Assembly (NCBI GenBank): GCA_943367755.1
Contig: CALRKB020000012.1
Coordinates: 43,576 to 107,575, forward strand
DNA: 64,000 bases
Direction: 5' to 3'
Source of the DNA: PCC-6802 sp943367755
GTDB taxonomy: Bacteria; Cyanobacteriota; Cyanobacteriia; Pseudanabaenales; Pseudanabaenaceae
Shown here: positions 42,590 through 52,164 of the stretch, piece after piece
How positions within the stretch are numbered: position 1 is the stretch's first letter
How the letters are laid out: every line of letters begins with the position of its first letter
Notes under the pieces: generated by a model
The model's database searches: none
What the model saw: only the letters and a program-made list of their open reading frames with translations
Told to the model about the DNA's origin: nothing
Program-made: the position numbers and the translations under genes

Positions 42590-43915
42590 ATGGATAAGCG
42601 ATTTAACAGGCGTAAGTTTTTGCTTTACGGATCGGCAGCATTGGGTACAAGTATGCTGATCAAGGCTTGCGGTTCAGGTGAGCAAGCAACTACTACAACT
42701 TCTCCAGCAGCTACAACCGCTGCAACCCCAACCACAACGACTACCGCCTCTGGCAATACAATCAAAGTAGGGATCCTGCACTCCTTAAGCGGTACGATGG
42801 CAATTAGTGAAAAGAGTGTAGTTGAAGCCGAGCAACTCGCGATCAAAGAAATTAACGCCGCTGGCGGTGTACTGGGTAAGCAGATTGAAGCAATTGTAGA
42901 GGACGGTGCCTCTAACTGGGATACCTTTAAAGAAAAGGCGACTAAACTGATCGACCAGGATAAGGTGGCAACTGTATTTGGTTGCTGGACATCAGCAAGT
43001 CGCAAGAATGTCTTGCCCGTATTTGAGTCCAAAAATCATATGCTCTGGTACCCCGTGCAGTACGAGGGACAAGAATGCTCGAAGAATATTTTCTACACTG
43101 GTGCTGCGCCAAATCAACAGATTGAGCCATCCGTTACTTGGCTACTAGAGAAGAAGGGTAAGGAATTCTTCCTGGTTGGCTCTGATTATGTATTTCCACG
43201 TACTGCCAACACAATTATCAAAGCCCAACTAGAAGCGAAAGGTGGCAAGGTAGTCGGTGAAGATTATCTACCTTTGGGTAATACGGAAGTCACACCAATT
43301 ATTGCCAAAATCAAGGCGGCTCTGCCCAATGGCGGCGTGATCTACAACACGCTCAATGGCGACAGCAACGTTGCTTTCTTCAAACAGCTACAAGGTGCTG
43401 GCCTGAAACCAGATAAGTACCCTGTCATGTCAGTCAGCGTTGCCGAAGAAGAAGTGAAAGCGATCGGTGTGGAGTTTCTGAAGGGACACTACGCTGCATG
43501 GAATTACTTCCAGTCAGTAGATACACCGGCCAACAAGAAGTTTGTGGAGGCATTTAAGAAGGAATACGGTGCTGAGCGCGTTACCAATGACCCGATGGAA
43601 GCGGCATACATCATGGTTTACCTCTGGAAGCAGTCGGTGGAAAAGGCAAAGACCGCTGACGATTTAGAGAAAGTCAGGGAAGCTGCCTACGGTCAAACCT
43701 TTGACGCTCCAGAAGGTAAGGTGACAATGAACAATAGCCATCACCTATCCAAGTTTGTGCGGATTGGCGAAATTGCCGAAGATGGCCAATTTAAGATTGT
43801 GTTTGAGACCGACAAAGTGGTCGATCCACAACCCTGGAACCAGTTCGTGGCTAAAACCAAGGGCTTTGGTTGCAACTGGGCTGATAAATCTAAGGGTGGT
43901 CAATACAAGCTGTAA
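42590..43915 (+). CDS. urtA: Urea ABC transporter substrate-binding protein
   Basis: 441 aa. It begins with an RRKFLL twin-arginine-like stretch and a lipobox (LIKAC, cysteine near residue 27), then a Thr/Ala/Ser-rich linker to about 52. The periplasmic binding fold starts IKVGILHSLSGTMAISEKS. WYPVQYEGQECSKN and the GCWTSASRK loop are UrtA-typical. It captures urea in the periplasm. First gene of urtABCDE. Confidence 0.95.
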   Translation: MDKRFNRRKFLLYGSAALGTSMLIKACGSGEQATTTTSPAATTAATPTTTTTASGNTIKVGILHSLSGTMAISEKSVVEAEQLAIKEINAAGGVLGKQIEAIVEDGASNWDTFKEKATKLIDQDKVATVFGCWTSASRKNVLPVFESKNHMLWYPVQYEGQECSKNIFYTGAAPNQQIEPSVTWLLEKKGKEFFLVGSDYVFPRTANTIIKAQLEAKGGKVVGEDYLPLGNTEVTPIIAKIKAALPNGGVIYNTLNGDSNVAFFKQLQGAGLKPDKYPVMSVSVAEEEVKAIGVEFLKGHYAAWNYFQSVDTPANKKFVEAFKKEYGAERVTNDPMEAAYIMVYLWKQSVEKAKTADDLEKVREAAYGQTFDAPEGKVTMNNSHHLSKFVRIGEIAEDGQFKIVFETDKVVDPQPWNQFVAKTKGFGCNWADKSKGGQYKL

Positions 43916-44091
43916 TTTTTCCGTTTCTTCACCGCACTGATACACATTTTGAGCTTGGGTTGCTTCTCCCATTTTGCTGATTGCTTGCTACTTAATACTG
44001 ACAAGCTTTCCTGGGCAAAATGAATTTTTACTAGCGATCCAAGCTCATTATTTGGATATTTGCCAATATTTGCCCATGGGAGTGACGCACC

Positions 44092-45243
44092 TTGCTTGCA
44101 TTTTTAGATACTTTATTTAGTGGGATTAGTATTGGTTCAGTTTTGCTGATTGCCGCTCTGGGATTGGCGATCGTCTTTGGGCTGATGGGCGTGATCAATA
44201 TGGCGCACGGCGAACTGATCATGCTGGGAGCCTACACCACCTTTGTGGTGCAAAACGCCTCTAAGTTACTGGGTGGATTTTGGCCTGAGATTTACATTAT
44301 TCTCGCGATCCCGATCGCTTTTCTAGTAACTGCCCTGGTGGGTCTAGTTTTAGAGAGAGGCGTAATTCGCTATCTTTATGGTCGCCCGCTCGAAACCCTG
44401 CTGGCCACTTGGGGTGTGAGCTTGATCCTGCAACAGTTTATCCGCAGTGTGAATTGGGTACTGGTAATTGCGCTCGCAATTTTCTGCCTGTTGTACTTCG
44501 GTGGCACATGGTTATTGCGTCGCTTAGAGCGTCTGAATGCTGTGGCAACAGCAGTGGTGTTGCCGCTGTCGGCGGGTATTGCGATCGCCACGGGTTATTT
44601 TCTGTCCCAAAAGTATAAATTAGCTGTAACCAAGCCCTGGTTTGGTACGCAGGGGGTAGACGTAACCGCACCCAATTGGTTGCGCGGTGGCCTCCCCTTA
44701 GAGGGCAACCTGCAATTACCGTATTCTCGCCTGTTCATTATTGGACTCACGATCCTATGCGTGATGGGGATTTATCTGTTTTTACAGCGATCGCCCTGGG
44801 GTTTGCGCATTCGTGCTGTGACGCAAAATCGGAATATGAGTGCTTGCTTAGGCATTCCAACCCAGAAAGTAGATGCGCTCACCTTTGCCTTGGGATCGGG
44901 ACTGGCTGGTATTGCTGGCGTTGCAGTTAGCTTGATTGGTTCTGTCAGTTCCAACACCGGACAAAGCTATATCGTCGATACCTTTATGGTGGTCGTAGTT
45001 GGTGGTGTCGGCAATTTGGCGGGCAGTATTGTCGGAGCGATGGCAATTGGTATTGCTACTTACCTCATCGGTTCAGGCATTCTGTCACCATTGTTTGTAT
45101 TTGCACCGCCCATGGCTGATTTCTTTAAATTCTTTGCTGATACCAGCATGGCAAAAGTGTTGGTATTCATGTTGATTGTCGTATTCTTGCAAGTTAAACC
45201 GGCTGGTTTATTCCCCGAAAAGGGACGCACCGTTGACGCATAG
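44092..45243 (+). CDS. urtB: Urea ABC transporter permease UrtB
   Basis: 383 aa membrane protein of the branched-chain amino acid-type (LivH) permease family. About nine membrane segments; the family motif GLMGVINMAHGELIMLGAYTTF lies at residues 29-50, quoted as a landmark. TTG start; a TGA lies just upstream in frame, so no earlier start exists. It lies 176 bases after urtA, with no terminator between. Confidence 0.93.
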   Translation: MLAFLDTLFSGISIGSVLLIAALGLAIVFGLMGVINMAHGELIMLGAYTTFVVQNASKLLGGFWPEIYIILAIPIAFLVTALVGLVLERGVIRYLYGRPLETLLATWGVSLILQQFIRSVNWVLVIALAIFCLLYFGGTWLLRRLERLNAVATAVVLPLSAGIAIATGYFLSQKYKLAVTKPWFGTQGVDVTAPNWLRGGLPLEGNLQLPYSRLFIIGLTILCVMGIYLFLQRSPWGLRIRAVTQNRNMSACLGIPTQKVDALTFALGSGLAGIAGVAVSLIGSVSSNTGQSYIVDTFMVVVVGGVGNLAGSIVGAMAIGIATYLIGSGILSPLFVFAPPMADFFKFFADTSMAKVLVFMLIVVFLQVKPAGLFPEKGRTVDA

Positions 45244-45257
45244 AGTAATTAATGTAA

Positions 45258-45316
45258 GGGCAGGTTTGGCCAATATATCTGAGCTAATTGCCAAAATACT
45301 CGTACAAAACCTGCCC
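45258..45316. repeat. Long palindromic repeat between urtB and urtC
   Basis: GGGCAGGTTT (45258-45267) pairs with AAACCTGCCC (45307-45316). Inside, TTTGGC and GCCAAA form a second stem. Same family as the palindromes at 35970, 48109 and 54358. It may be a stem-loop that trims urt mRNA. Confidence 0.75.
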
Positions 45317-45323
45317 CTAGGAT

Positions 45324-45363
45324 ACCGAATAACCGAATAACCAAATAACCGAGTAACCCATAA
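45324..45363. repeat. Tandem 8-bp repeat
   Basis: Five consecutive units of ACCGAATA with small changes (ACCGAATA, ACCGAATA, ACCAAATA, ACCGAGTA, ACCCATAA) directly before the urtC start. Confidence 0.85.
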
Positions 45364-45371
45364 CTGAACCA

Positions 45372-46577
45372 ATGACTTCGGATCTTACGATCGAATCTTC
45401 AGCTATTAACCCTCAGAAACGCAACCTGTTGATTGAGGTAGCCATTGTCGCGGCGATCGCCATAGTGCTTGTATTTGTCATGCCGAAATTGTTGAACAGT
45501 TTCTGGCTAGAACTATTAGGCAAGTTTCTAGCCTATGCGATCGTCGCTTTGGGTATTGATTTGATTTGGGGCTTTACAGGCTTGCTGAGCCTGGGGCATG
45601 GTGTATTTTTTGGTTTGGGTGGCTATGCCCTTGCTATGCACATTAAGCTCCAGATCCCACCGGATGCGACAAGCCAGCTACCAGACTTTATGGGTTTGTA
45701 CGACATTACGGAATTACCCTGGTTTTGGCATCCCTTTCGCTCATTGGGCTTTGCCACTACGGCAGCGGTAATTTTGCCCGCTTTAGTGGGCGGCTTGCTG
45801 GGTTTTATGATTTTCCGCAACCGTATCCGTGGTGTTTACTTCTCGATCCTGACCCAAGCGACAACAGTCATCTTCTATAACTTCTTCAATGGCCAGCAAA
45901 AGTTATTTAATGGCACCAATGGTCTGACAGACTTTAAAACAGTCTTGGGCGCAACGGTCAGCGCGCCAGGTACAAAGTATGCATTCTACTGTCTGATCGT
46001 CGCATTTTTGGCGCTTACCTATGCCCTGTGTCGCTGGTTGACGAGTGGTACTTTTGGTCGCCTGCTCGTGGCAATTCGCGATGATGAAAGTCGGGTAAGA
46101 TTTTCTGGTTATAGTCCAACAGGATACAAAGTACTTGTATTTACCATTTCTGCTGCTCTAGCGGGTCTAGCGGGCGCTCTGTTCGCAGGAATCAACGGTT
46201 CCATTTCTCCACGCTATATGAATATCACTAGTTCCATTGATATGGTGATCTGGGTAGCAGTTGGTGGTCGAGCCAGTCTAGTTGGGGCTGTATTGGGAAC
46301 AGTATTGGTGAAATCAGCCGAAAATTTATTATCGGAAAGATTTCCTGATATCTGGCTATTCTTCCAAGGAGCAATATTTTTACTTGTAGTGATGTTGCTA
46401 CCCAATGGTGTTGTCGGCTGGCTAAGAACACAGGGACTTGAGTACTTGAGGATTTTGTTTGGTCACCGTAGAACCTCGGGAACCTATCCCAGCTTGGAAG
46501 AGAACTTAGAAGAAGTACCTGAAGATCTAGAAATAATCGATAGAGGTAGTTATGAAGGCAAAGATTCTAGAGATTGA
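45372..46577 (+). CDS. urtC: Urea ABC transporter permease UrtC
   Basis: 401 aa LivM-like permease with about nine membrane segments. The conserved IDLIWGFTGLLSLGHGVFFGLGGYA block (about residues 61-85) and VAIRDDESRVRFSGY cytoplasmic loop (about 236-250) are family landmarks. The first 20 residues are polar. Its last 26 bases overlap the start of urtD, showing tight coupling. Confidence 0.95.
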   Translation: MTSDLTIESSAINPQKRNLLIEVAIVAAIAIVLVFVMPKLLNSFWLELLGKFLAYAIVALGIDLIWGFTGLLSLGHGVFFGLGGYALAMHIKLQIPPDATSQLPDFMGLYDITELPWFWHPFRSLGFATTAAVILPALVGGLLGFMIFRNRIRGVYFSILTQATTVIFYNFFNGQQKLFNGTNGLTDFKTVLGATVSAPGTKYAFYCLIVAFLALTYALCRWLTSGTFGRLLVAIRDDESRVRFSGYSPTGYKVLVFTISAALAGLAGALFAGINGSISPRYMNITSSIDMVIWVAVGGRASLVGAVLGTVLVKSAENLLSERFPDIWLFFQGAIFLLVVMLLPNGVVGWLRTQGLEYLRILFGHRRTSGTYPSLEENLEEVPEDLEIIDRGSYEGKDSRD

Positions 46578-47331
46578 GAATCTCACGGTCAGTTTTGATG
46601 GTTTCAAAGCCCTGAACGACTTAACCTTCAGTATGGATGAGGGCGAGTTACGCGTGATCATCGGGCCAAATGGAGCTGGCAAAACCACTTTTCTGGATAT
46701 TATTACGGGCAAAGTGAAACCGACACAGGGCAGAGTCTTGTTTAAGGGCAAAAACCTGCGATCGCTGAACGAAAATCAAATCGCGGCTCAAGGTATTGGT
46801 CGCAAGTTTCAAACACCCAGGGTCTATCTCAACTTAACACCAAGGGAAAACCTGGAACTATCTTATAATCGCCGCAAAGATGTAATTGGGACGCTATTTA
46901 GAAGCGCATCAGTAACTGAAAAGCGCCAGGTGGGCGAGCTATTAGATCAAATTGGGCTTGCCCGTAAAGCCAATATGCAGGCGGCGCTACTCTCTCACGG
47001 GGAGAAGCAGTGGCTGGAAATTGGCATGGTAATAGCCCAAAACCCAGAGCTGCTATTAGTTGACGAACCTGTAGCAGGGCTGACTGATGCGGAGACAGAA
47101 ATTACAGGCGAACTACTAATCTCGCTAGCCGAGAAACATTCAATTATCGTGATCGAGCATGATATGGAATTTGTGCGCCAGCTTAATCGCAAAGTAACCG
47201 TACTACATGAAGGCTCTGTTCTTTGTGAAGGCAGTATTGAAGAAGTGCAGAAAGATCCCCGCGTGATTGAAGTATATCTAGGCCCCCAATCCGACGCTGA
47301 CGCCTCCCTGTCTCCAGTAGAGCATAACTAA
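46552..47331 (+). CDS. urtD: Urea ABC transporter ATPase UrtD
   Basis: 259 aa. Walker A GPNGAGKTT near residue 39, the ABC segment LSHGEKQWLEIGM, and Walker B LLLVDEPVAGL near 165. LivG-like. Its start lies inside urtC and its TAA stop shares a base with the ATG of urtE. Confidence 0.95.
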   Translation: MKAKILEIENLTVSFDGFKALNDLTFSMDEGELRVIIGPNGAGKTTFLDIITGKVKPTQGRVLFKGKNLRSLNENQIAAQGIGRKFQTPRVYLNLTPRENLELSYNRRKDVIGTLFRSASVTEKRQVGELLDQIGLARKANMQAALLSHGEKQWLEIGMVIAQNPELLLVDEPVAGLTDAETEITGELLISLAEKHSIIVIEHDMEFVRQLNRKVTVLHEGSVLCEGSIEEVQKDPRVIEVYLGPQSDADASLSPVEHN

Positions 47332-48107
47332 TGTCAATTCCTAAAATACCAATGAGTCAAGATACAGGATCTGGATTGATAGATATGGAGCAATCTGCTG
47401 TCTCCCCTATGCTAAATATCGCTGCTCTCAACGTCTACTATGGTGAAAGCCATATCCTGCGCAACGTTGATTTAAATGTGTTCCCAGGTGAAATGGTCTG
47501 CCTGATCGGACGTAATGGTGTAGGTAAGACTACACTGCTTAAAACAGCGATCGGGTTGCTCAAACCCCGTAGTGGTAGGGTCAACTTGATGGGAGATTCT
47601 ATCCTGCTCAAATCGACCGATCGGCGCGCCAGAATGGGAATTGGCTATGTACCGCAAGGTAGGGAAATCATCCCGAAATTAACGGTCAAGGAGAACTTGC
47701 TGCTGGGATTAGAAACTGGCAGAACGAAGGGACGAGAGACTGAGATGCTAGAGCAGGCTTTCGATCTGTTCCCCGTTCTCAAGTCCATGTTGTCTCGTCT
47801 GGGTGGTGACCTTAGTGGTGGGCAGCAGCAGCAACTCGCGATCGCGCGCGCTTTGATGGGTAGACCGCAACTCCTGCTTTTAGATGAGCCAACCGAAGGC
47901 ATCCAACCATCAATTGTGTCGGAAATCGAAGCATCTGTACGACGCATCGTCGAAACCACAGGCATCTCCGTCCTGCTAGTCGAACAACACCTCCACTTTG
48001 TGCGGCAGGCCAATCGCTACTATGCTATGCAAAAGGGTGCGATCGTTGCCTCTGGGAAAACAGAAAACCTCAGCAACGATATCATTCAACAATTTTTGGC
48101 CGTATAA
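47331..48107 (+). CDS. urtE: Urea ABC transporter ATPase UrtE
   Basis: 258 aa. Walker A GRNGVGKTT near residue 63, signature LSGGQQQQLAIARALMG and Walker B LLLLDEPTEG. LivF-like. The first 26 residues form an extension; family members usually begin near the internal MLNIAALNVYYG, so the ATG at 47409 is a possible alternative. The overlap with urtD supports the longer form. Confidence 0.93.
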   Translation: MSIPKIPMSQDTGSGLIDMEQSAVSPMLNIAALNVYYGESHILRNVDLNVFPGEMVCLIGRNGVGKTTLLKTAIGLLKPRSGRVNLMGDSILLKSTDRRARMGIGYVPQGREIIPKLTVKENLLLGLETGRTKGRETEMLEQAFDLFPVLKSMLSRLGGDLSGGQQQQLAIARALMGRPQLLLLDEPTEGIQPSIVSEIEASVRRIVETTGISVLLVEQHLHFVRQANRYYAMQKGAIVASGKTENLSNDIIQQFLAV

Positions 48108-48108
48108 A

Positions 48109-48130
48109 GGGCAGACACACAGATCTGCCC
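48109..48130. repeat. Palindromic repeat after urtE
   Basis: GGGCAGA / TCTGCCC followed by CCTA, just after the urtE stop and before the convergent coiled-coil gene. It can form a hairpin and may end the urt message. Same border type as the other dispersed palindromes. Confidence 0.65.
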
Positions 48131-48146
48131 CTACGGGTCGATTCGA

Positions 48147-48956
48147 TTATCGATGGCGGACGAGGAATGCCGGCAATTCAATCTTGCTATTGGGGCTGCG
48201 AGATTCCTTTGCATTCCCAATCAAAGGTGAACTGGGCTTGCTGTTGCTGTAGCTCTCAACTTGGGATTTTCTAGTCTCCTCAGCGATCACGACTGATTCA
48301 GTTGGTTGCTGTAATACTTTCATATCTTCTCCCTTCGACTCTAGGAAACGATCTAGAGCACTACTAAGCTGTAGAGCATGGCGTTGGTGATGAAGAGCTT
48401 TATCCTTCCAGTGCTGGATTGCGGCTTCGTATTCTGCTGTCTGACATGCTTGCTGCAATATCTGCTCTTGCATATCGATGGTTTGCTGCTCAAGCTCTTG
48501 CAGGCGTGACTTCGTTGTCACATGTTCCGCATCAGCCAATTGGAGAGATTGCTGCAATCTTGCTTGAATCGAGCTTTGCTTTGCTAGCTGAGCTTCCACT
48601 TCTTCCTTGAGAGCAGTGACAGAGCTTAACTGTTTTTGAAGCTTCTGAACATTCTGCTGACAGTCTTGTAACTCCTGTAGACCTTTGGGATTAGTACTTT
48701 CTAGCAATTCCTGTTTTTGAACTAACTCTTTTTCCAGAAGGTCGATGTATTCGCATTTAGCCTGATGCTCTGCTTCCCATTTGGCTACGTTCTGCTGCAA
48801 GATGTCAATTTCCAGATAAAGCGCTTGCAGATCGCGACCTTTGGGACTAGAACTACTAGAATTCTCACTAGAATGGGCTTCGCCACCTGGCGGTTTCTTA
48901 TGTAGCGCGGGATCTTTAGCAGAGAAAAGACTGCGAGCTAAGTTTGATTCAGACAC
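48147..48956 (-). CDS. Glutamine-rich coiled-coil protein, partner of adjacent ParA-type ATPase
   Basis: 269 aa. The first 40 residues are polar and low-complexity, residues 42-212 form a long coiled coil very rich in Gln and Glu, and the tail (about 213-269) is polar and disordered with a basic end (FLVRHR). No named family. Its start lies inside the last 8 bases of the upstream ParA gene, so the two form one translation unit. It may be the cargo adaptor of the ATPase. Confidence 0.7.
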   Translation of the reverse strand: MSESNLARSLFSAKDPALHKKPPGGEAHSSENSSSSSPKGRDLQALYLEIDILQQNVAKWEAEHQAKCEYIDLLEKELVQKQELLESTNPKGLQELQDCQQNVQKLQKQLSSVTALKEEVEAQLAKQSSIQARLQQSLQLADAEHVTTKSRLQELEQQTIDMQEQILQQACQTAEYEAAIQHWKDKALHHQRHALQLSSALDRFLESKGEDMKVLQQPTESVVIAEETRKSQVESYSNSKPSSPLIGNAKESRSPNSKIELPAFLVRHR

Positions 48957-49740
48957 TTAACACCTCACGATTAACTAGTTCTTGGATGCGTTTTGCTGCT
49001 GCCTCTCCAGGCTTATACTCCACGATCGTTAAACCGCGATCAAATGCTGTACGTATATCGGTGCTATCAGGAATAGTGACGGGAGAAAGGACATCGGCAA
49101 AAGTTTTTTGGGCTTGGCTGTAGAGTTCACCAGTATGAGAACTCGACCAGATTCCTCCTGGTAAATAGCGGTCATCCAACATATTGATCAACACTTTGAC
49201 CTGTCGCGGACCGATAAAATGCTCTGCCTCTTTAATAAAGCGAATTGTAGTTTCAGTGCATTGAAAATCAGTGCGATTTAGTCTAGTTGGGATAAATATT
49301 TTGTCGGCAGGTACCAATGCATTAGCGGTTAATTCATTGAGATCGCCAGGACTGTCAATGAATATGTAGTCGTACTGATCTTTGATCCGTTCAATCTCTC
49401 GATTGAGTACTCCCTCCTTTCCCATTTGCATAGACGATAGCTGCGTGACTGCCTCCGCCATCGAAACATGAGCAGAAACTGCATCTAGTCCCTTAGGCGA
49501 CTCAAAGATCACTTCCTCAATATGTTTATCAGGTCGTTTCTTTAAGAATGCCAGGATTGTATCAGACTCATCAAGGGCGTCAACCTTGCCCAGAAATAAG
49601 CTACTACAAGTTGTTTGCGAGGTCATGTCAATTACCAGAACTCTGGCCCCATTCCGAGCTACCAGATGTGCTGAATTAGAGCACAGGGTAGACTTGCCGG
49701 TGCCACCTTTATTGTTGGTAAACGCAAATACCTTAGTCAT
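48949..49740 (-). CDS. ParA/MinD-family ATPase
   Basis: 263 aa. Deviant Walker A KGGTGKST at residues 11-18 includes the signature lysine that drives ATP-dependent dimerisation. The switch I region VLVIDMTSQTTCSSLF and Walker B YIFIDSPGD are present. These ATPases position plasmids, chromosomes, carboxysomes or other cargoes. There is no N-terminal DNA-binding domain and no parB or parS in the window, so it is not a standard partition system. The last 8 bases overlap the coiled-coil gene. Confidence 0.85.
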   Translation of the reverse strand: MTKVFAFTNNKGGTGKSTLCSNSAHLVARNGARVLVIDMTSQTTCSSLFLGKVDALDESDTILAFLKKRPDKHIEEVIFESPKGLDAVSAHVSMAEAVTQLSSMQMGKEGVLNREIERIKDQYDYIFIDSPGDLNELTANALVPADKIFIPTRLNRTDFQCTETTIRFIKEAEHFIGPRQVKVLINMLDDRYLPGGIWSSSHTGELYSQAQKTFADVLSPVTIPDSTDIRTAFDRGLTIVEYKPGEAAAKRIQELVNREVLSV

Positions 49741-49921
49741 TTACAGGGTCATCTATAGCCTTTAGAACTGATGGGCAAGGAGTTACAGAAAGGTTAGCAG
49801 AATTATGTGTTTTTGTCAGACTTTCTTAGCTAAAATGCCGCAAATTGTTGTATGTCAAGTTTTACACGCTTAAATAAATGCTGGGTTTAATGCTTGTAGC
49901 CTGTCCTACAGGAAAAAGAAT

Positions 49922-50950
49922 TTACTCTAGCGCCAGCTCAATCAGGCGATCGCATAGTTGGGTAAACTCAATTCCCGATGCCTCCCATAGCTTGGGGTAC
50001 ATACTCGTTGTCGTGAAGCCTGGAAAGGTATTGATCTCGTTAATCAGAACTGTAGCGGTAGATTCAATGTAAAAGAAGTCCACACGGGCGATACCGGCAC
50101 CAGCGATCGCTTGAAACGCCTTAATTGCCATATCCTGCACTGCTTGTGTCACCTCAGGCGGCAATACGGCAGGAATAATTAGATCGGCCATCCCAGGTGT
50201 ATATTTGGTTTCGTAGTCATAAAAGTCACTTTTGAACGTAATTTCGCCAATTACCGATGCTTGGGGGCGATCGTTACCCAAAATGGCGCACTCAATTTCC
50301 CGTGCAATTACACCTTGCTCAACAATTACGCGGGCATCATAGCTGGTGGCAGAAGCGATCGCCTTAGTTAGTTGTTCGCGATCGCGCACCTTAGAAATTC
50401 CGACCGACGATCCCAAATTTGAAGGCTTGACAAAGCAAGGGTAGCCTAGCTCTGACTCAATATGCTCGCACCAGACTTCTGGTTCTTGCTGCCATGCCGA
50501 TCGACTAAGCGCCACATACTTAACCTGGGCTAGACCCGCCTGCGCAAATACGGACTTCATTAAGATCTTATCCATGCCTACAGCGGAGGCCAAAACCCCA
50601 TTACCAACGTAGGGCTTTTGCATGAGCTGCAATAAACCTTGCACTGTGCCATCTTCACCGTTGGGGCCGTGCAATACAGGAAACCATAGGTCGATGGCAT
50701 TGACTTCTACGGGCAACTGAAAATTAGTGCGATCGCTTGAGGTAGTTGGAGCCACGCCAGATTGCAAAACTGCGAGGGAATCCTGGGATGCGCGCCAGGT
50801 GCCATCTTTCTGGATGTAAAACGGCTGTAGATCGTAGCGCGGATTTTGAGTTAAGGCTGAAGCGATCGCCCCAGCCGAAATAATCGATACCTCATGCTCT
50901 CCGGATCGTCCACCGAATAGCAGCCCTACACGCAGTTTAGAGTCTTTCAT
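49922..50950 (-). CDS. ddl: D-alanine--D-alanine ligase
   Basis: 342 aa ATP-grasp enzyme joining two D-alanines for peptidoglycan. N-terminal LLFGGRSGEHEVS and HGPNGEDG (about residue 93), central FVKPSNLGSSVGISK, and C-terminal INEINTFPGFT are all Ddl signatures. Follows a DUF29 gene by 4 bases on the same strand. Confidence 0.96.
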   Translation of the reverse strand: MKDSKLRVGLLFGGRSGEHEVSIISAGAIASALTQNPRYDLQPFYIQKDGTWRASQDSLAVLQSGVAPTTSSDRTNFQLPVEVNAIDLWFPVLHGPNGEDGTVQGLLQLMQKPYVGNGVLASAVGMDKILMKSVFAQAGLAQVKYVALSRSAWQQEPEVWCEHIESELGYPCFVKPSNLGSSVGISKVRDREQLTKAIASATSYDARVIVEQGVIAREIECAILGNDRPQASVIGEITFKSDFYDYETKYTPGMADLIIPAVLPPEVTQAVQDMAIKAFQAIAGAGIARVDFFYIESTATVLINEINTFPGFTTTSMYPKLWEASGIEFTQLCDRLIELALE

Positions 50951-50953
50951 TAT

Positions 50954-51415
50954 CTAGTCGAAGAATTTCTCGCTTAAGATTGTATCGACATCAGCAGAGA
51001 AAAAGCAGGTATCAGGAAACTTTGTTTTTAAATATTCATCCCGTACTTCGGCGATCGCATCCTGCCAGGCTTCGGGGAATACTTCCATGAAGTAGTTTCG
51101 CAAGCTTGGTGACTGCTTTAGCAATAGTTTTAACTCTTTCCTTTGTTCGCGAATAGTTCTTGCCCAGCCATTGTAGTCGTAGGGGCTATCGACATATTTC
51201 CGCTTCAGTATGTGAGCCAATAAAGTTTGCAATCGGCTCTGCAATTCTTTTCTTTCTCGATTAGACAAGCTTTGTAGCTCCTCAACTAGATTGCTAAGAT
51301 CAATTTCGTTGAATCGCCCTGCCAGAATATGTCCGACTTGAGCGTGTAACCACAAATCATAATCTTGCTCGTAAAGATTTAGTTTAAGCGCACTTTCCAT
51401 ATTCTCGGCACTCAC
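50954..51415 (-). CDS. DUF29 family protein
   Basis: 153 aa. YEQDYDLWLHAQ at the start, LVEELQSLS, and YNGWARTIREQRKEL are family motifs. Small helical protein of unknown function, much expanded in cyanobacteria. Paralogous to 57002-57460. It is followed closely by ddl and probably shares its transcript. Confidence 0.87.
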   Translation of the reverse strand: MSAENMESALKLNLYEQDYDLWLHAQVGHILAGRFNEIDLSNLVEELQSLSNRERKELQSRLQTLLAHILKRKYVDSPYDYNGWARTIREQRKELKLLLKQSPSLRNYFMEVFPEAWQDAIAEVRDEYLKTKFPDTCFFSADVDTILSEKFFD

Positions 51416-51511
51416 TCAGACTTACTGTCTTGGTGCTAACAAATCACCTAAAATTTATGTGCTTTGGACAATGCATCCTTGTTACTAAATATAATACTTC
51501 GCCTTGCTGCC

Positions 51512-51973
51512 TTATGAGTTAGTAATCGACTGAGAAAGCAGTAATTCCACTGGCGAGCTGCCCTGATTTTGCAGAACTAACGTGGCGCTCTGGTTTAGCT
51601 CAAACCCAATATGCTCGTAAAATGCCTGTTGATGAGTCGTCATCAGATATACACGCTCGACATTACATACCTTGGGATGTGCCAGTACGGTTTGGACTAA
51701 TTTGCGCCCCAGCCCAGTGCCTCGAAAGTCAGGATGAATTACCACATCCCAAATCGTGGCGCGGTAAACAGTATCGCTGGTAGCTCTGGCATGACCAACC
51801 AGTTTGAGACCATCCCATACAGTCACTACTGGATCGGAATTAGCGATCGCTGCCGTCAGTCCCTCAAGCGATCGTTCCTGCGCCCAAAATGCCCCGATTT
51901 TGAACAATTCCAGTAATTGTGATAGATCGACCTGGTCAGAGCGATCGCAAAAACGAATGTGGCGATTATCCAT
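51512..51973 (-). CDS. GNAT family N-acetyltransferase
   Basis: 153 aa. The acetyl-CoA binding stretch is VIHPDFRGTGLGRKLVQTVL (about residues 76-95), and HQQAFYEHIGFELN is the closing motif. Substrate unknown. Confidence 0.9.
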   Translation of the reverse strand: MDNRHIRFCDRSDQVDLSQLLELFKIGAFWAQERSLEGLTAAIANSDPVVTVWDGLKLVGHARATSDTVYRATIWDVVIHPDFRGTGLGRKLVQTVLAHPKVCNVERVYLMTTHQQAFYEHIGFELNQSATLVLQNQGSSPVELLLSQSITNS

Positions 51974-52012
51974 ATACCGTTAGCTGTTTAAGGTAATTAC
52001 AAACCATAATCA

Positions 52013-52041
52013 AACGAGAGAAGGAATTTCCTTCTCTCGTT
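52013..52041. terminator. Strong hairpin between GNAT and desaturase genes
   Basis: 12-bp perfect stem AACGAGAGAAGG / CCTTCTCTCGTT with AATTT loop. On the minus strand it lies downstream of the desaturase stop, so it probably ends that transcript; the T-tract is weak. Confidence 0.6.
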
Positions 52042-52164
52042 AAATACTAATGCTGCGTAGCTTAACTAGCTACGTTCTGAAGTATGAGTTTATCGATGCA
52101 CGCTATTAATTTCAGTAGCTAAAGTATCTTTTTTGGATAGGCAACCAACAAGCTGCTTACCAGG

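Noticed and set aside
48949..49740. Plasmid partition locus or replication origin
   Set aside because: No parB, no parS-like repeat and no replication initiator; all neighbours are chromosomal housekeeping genes.
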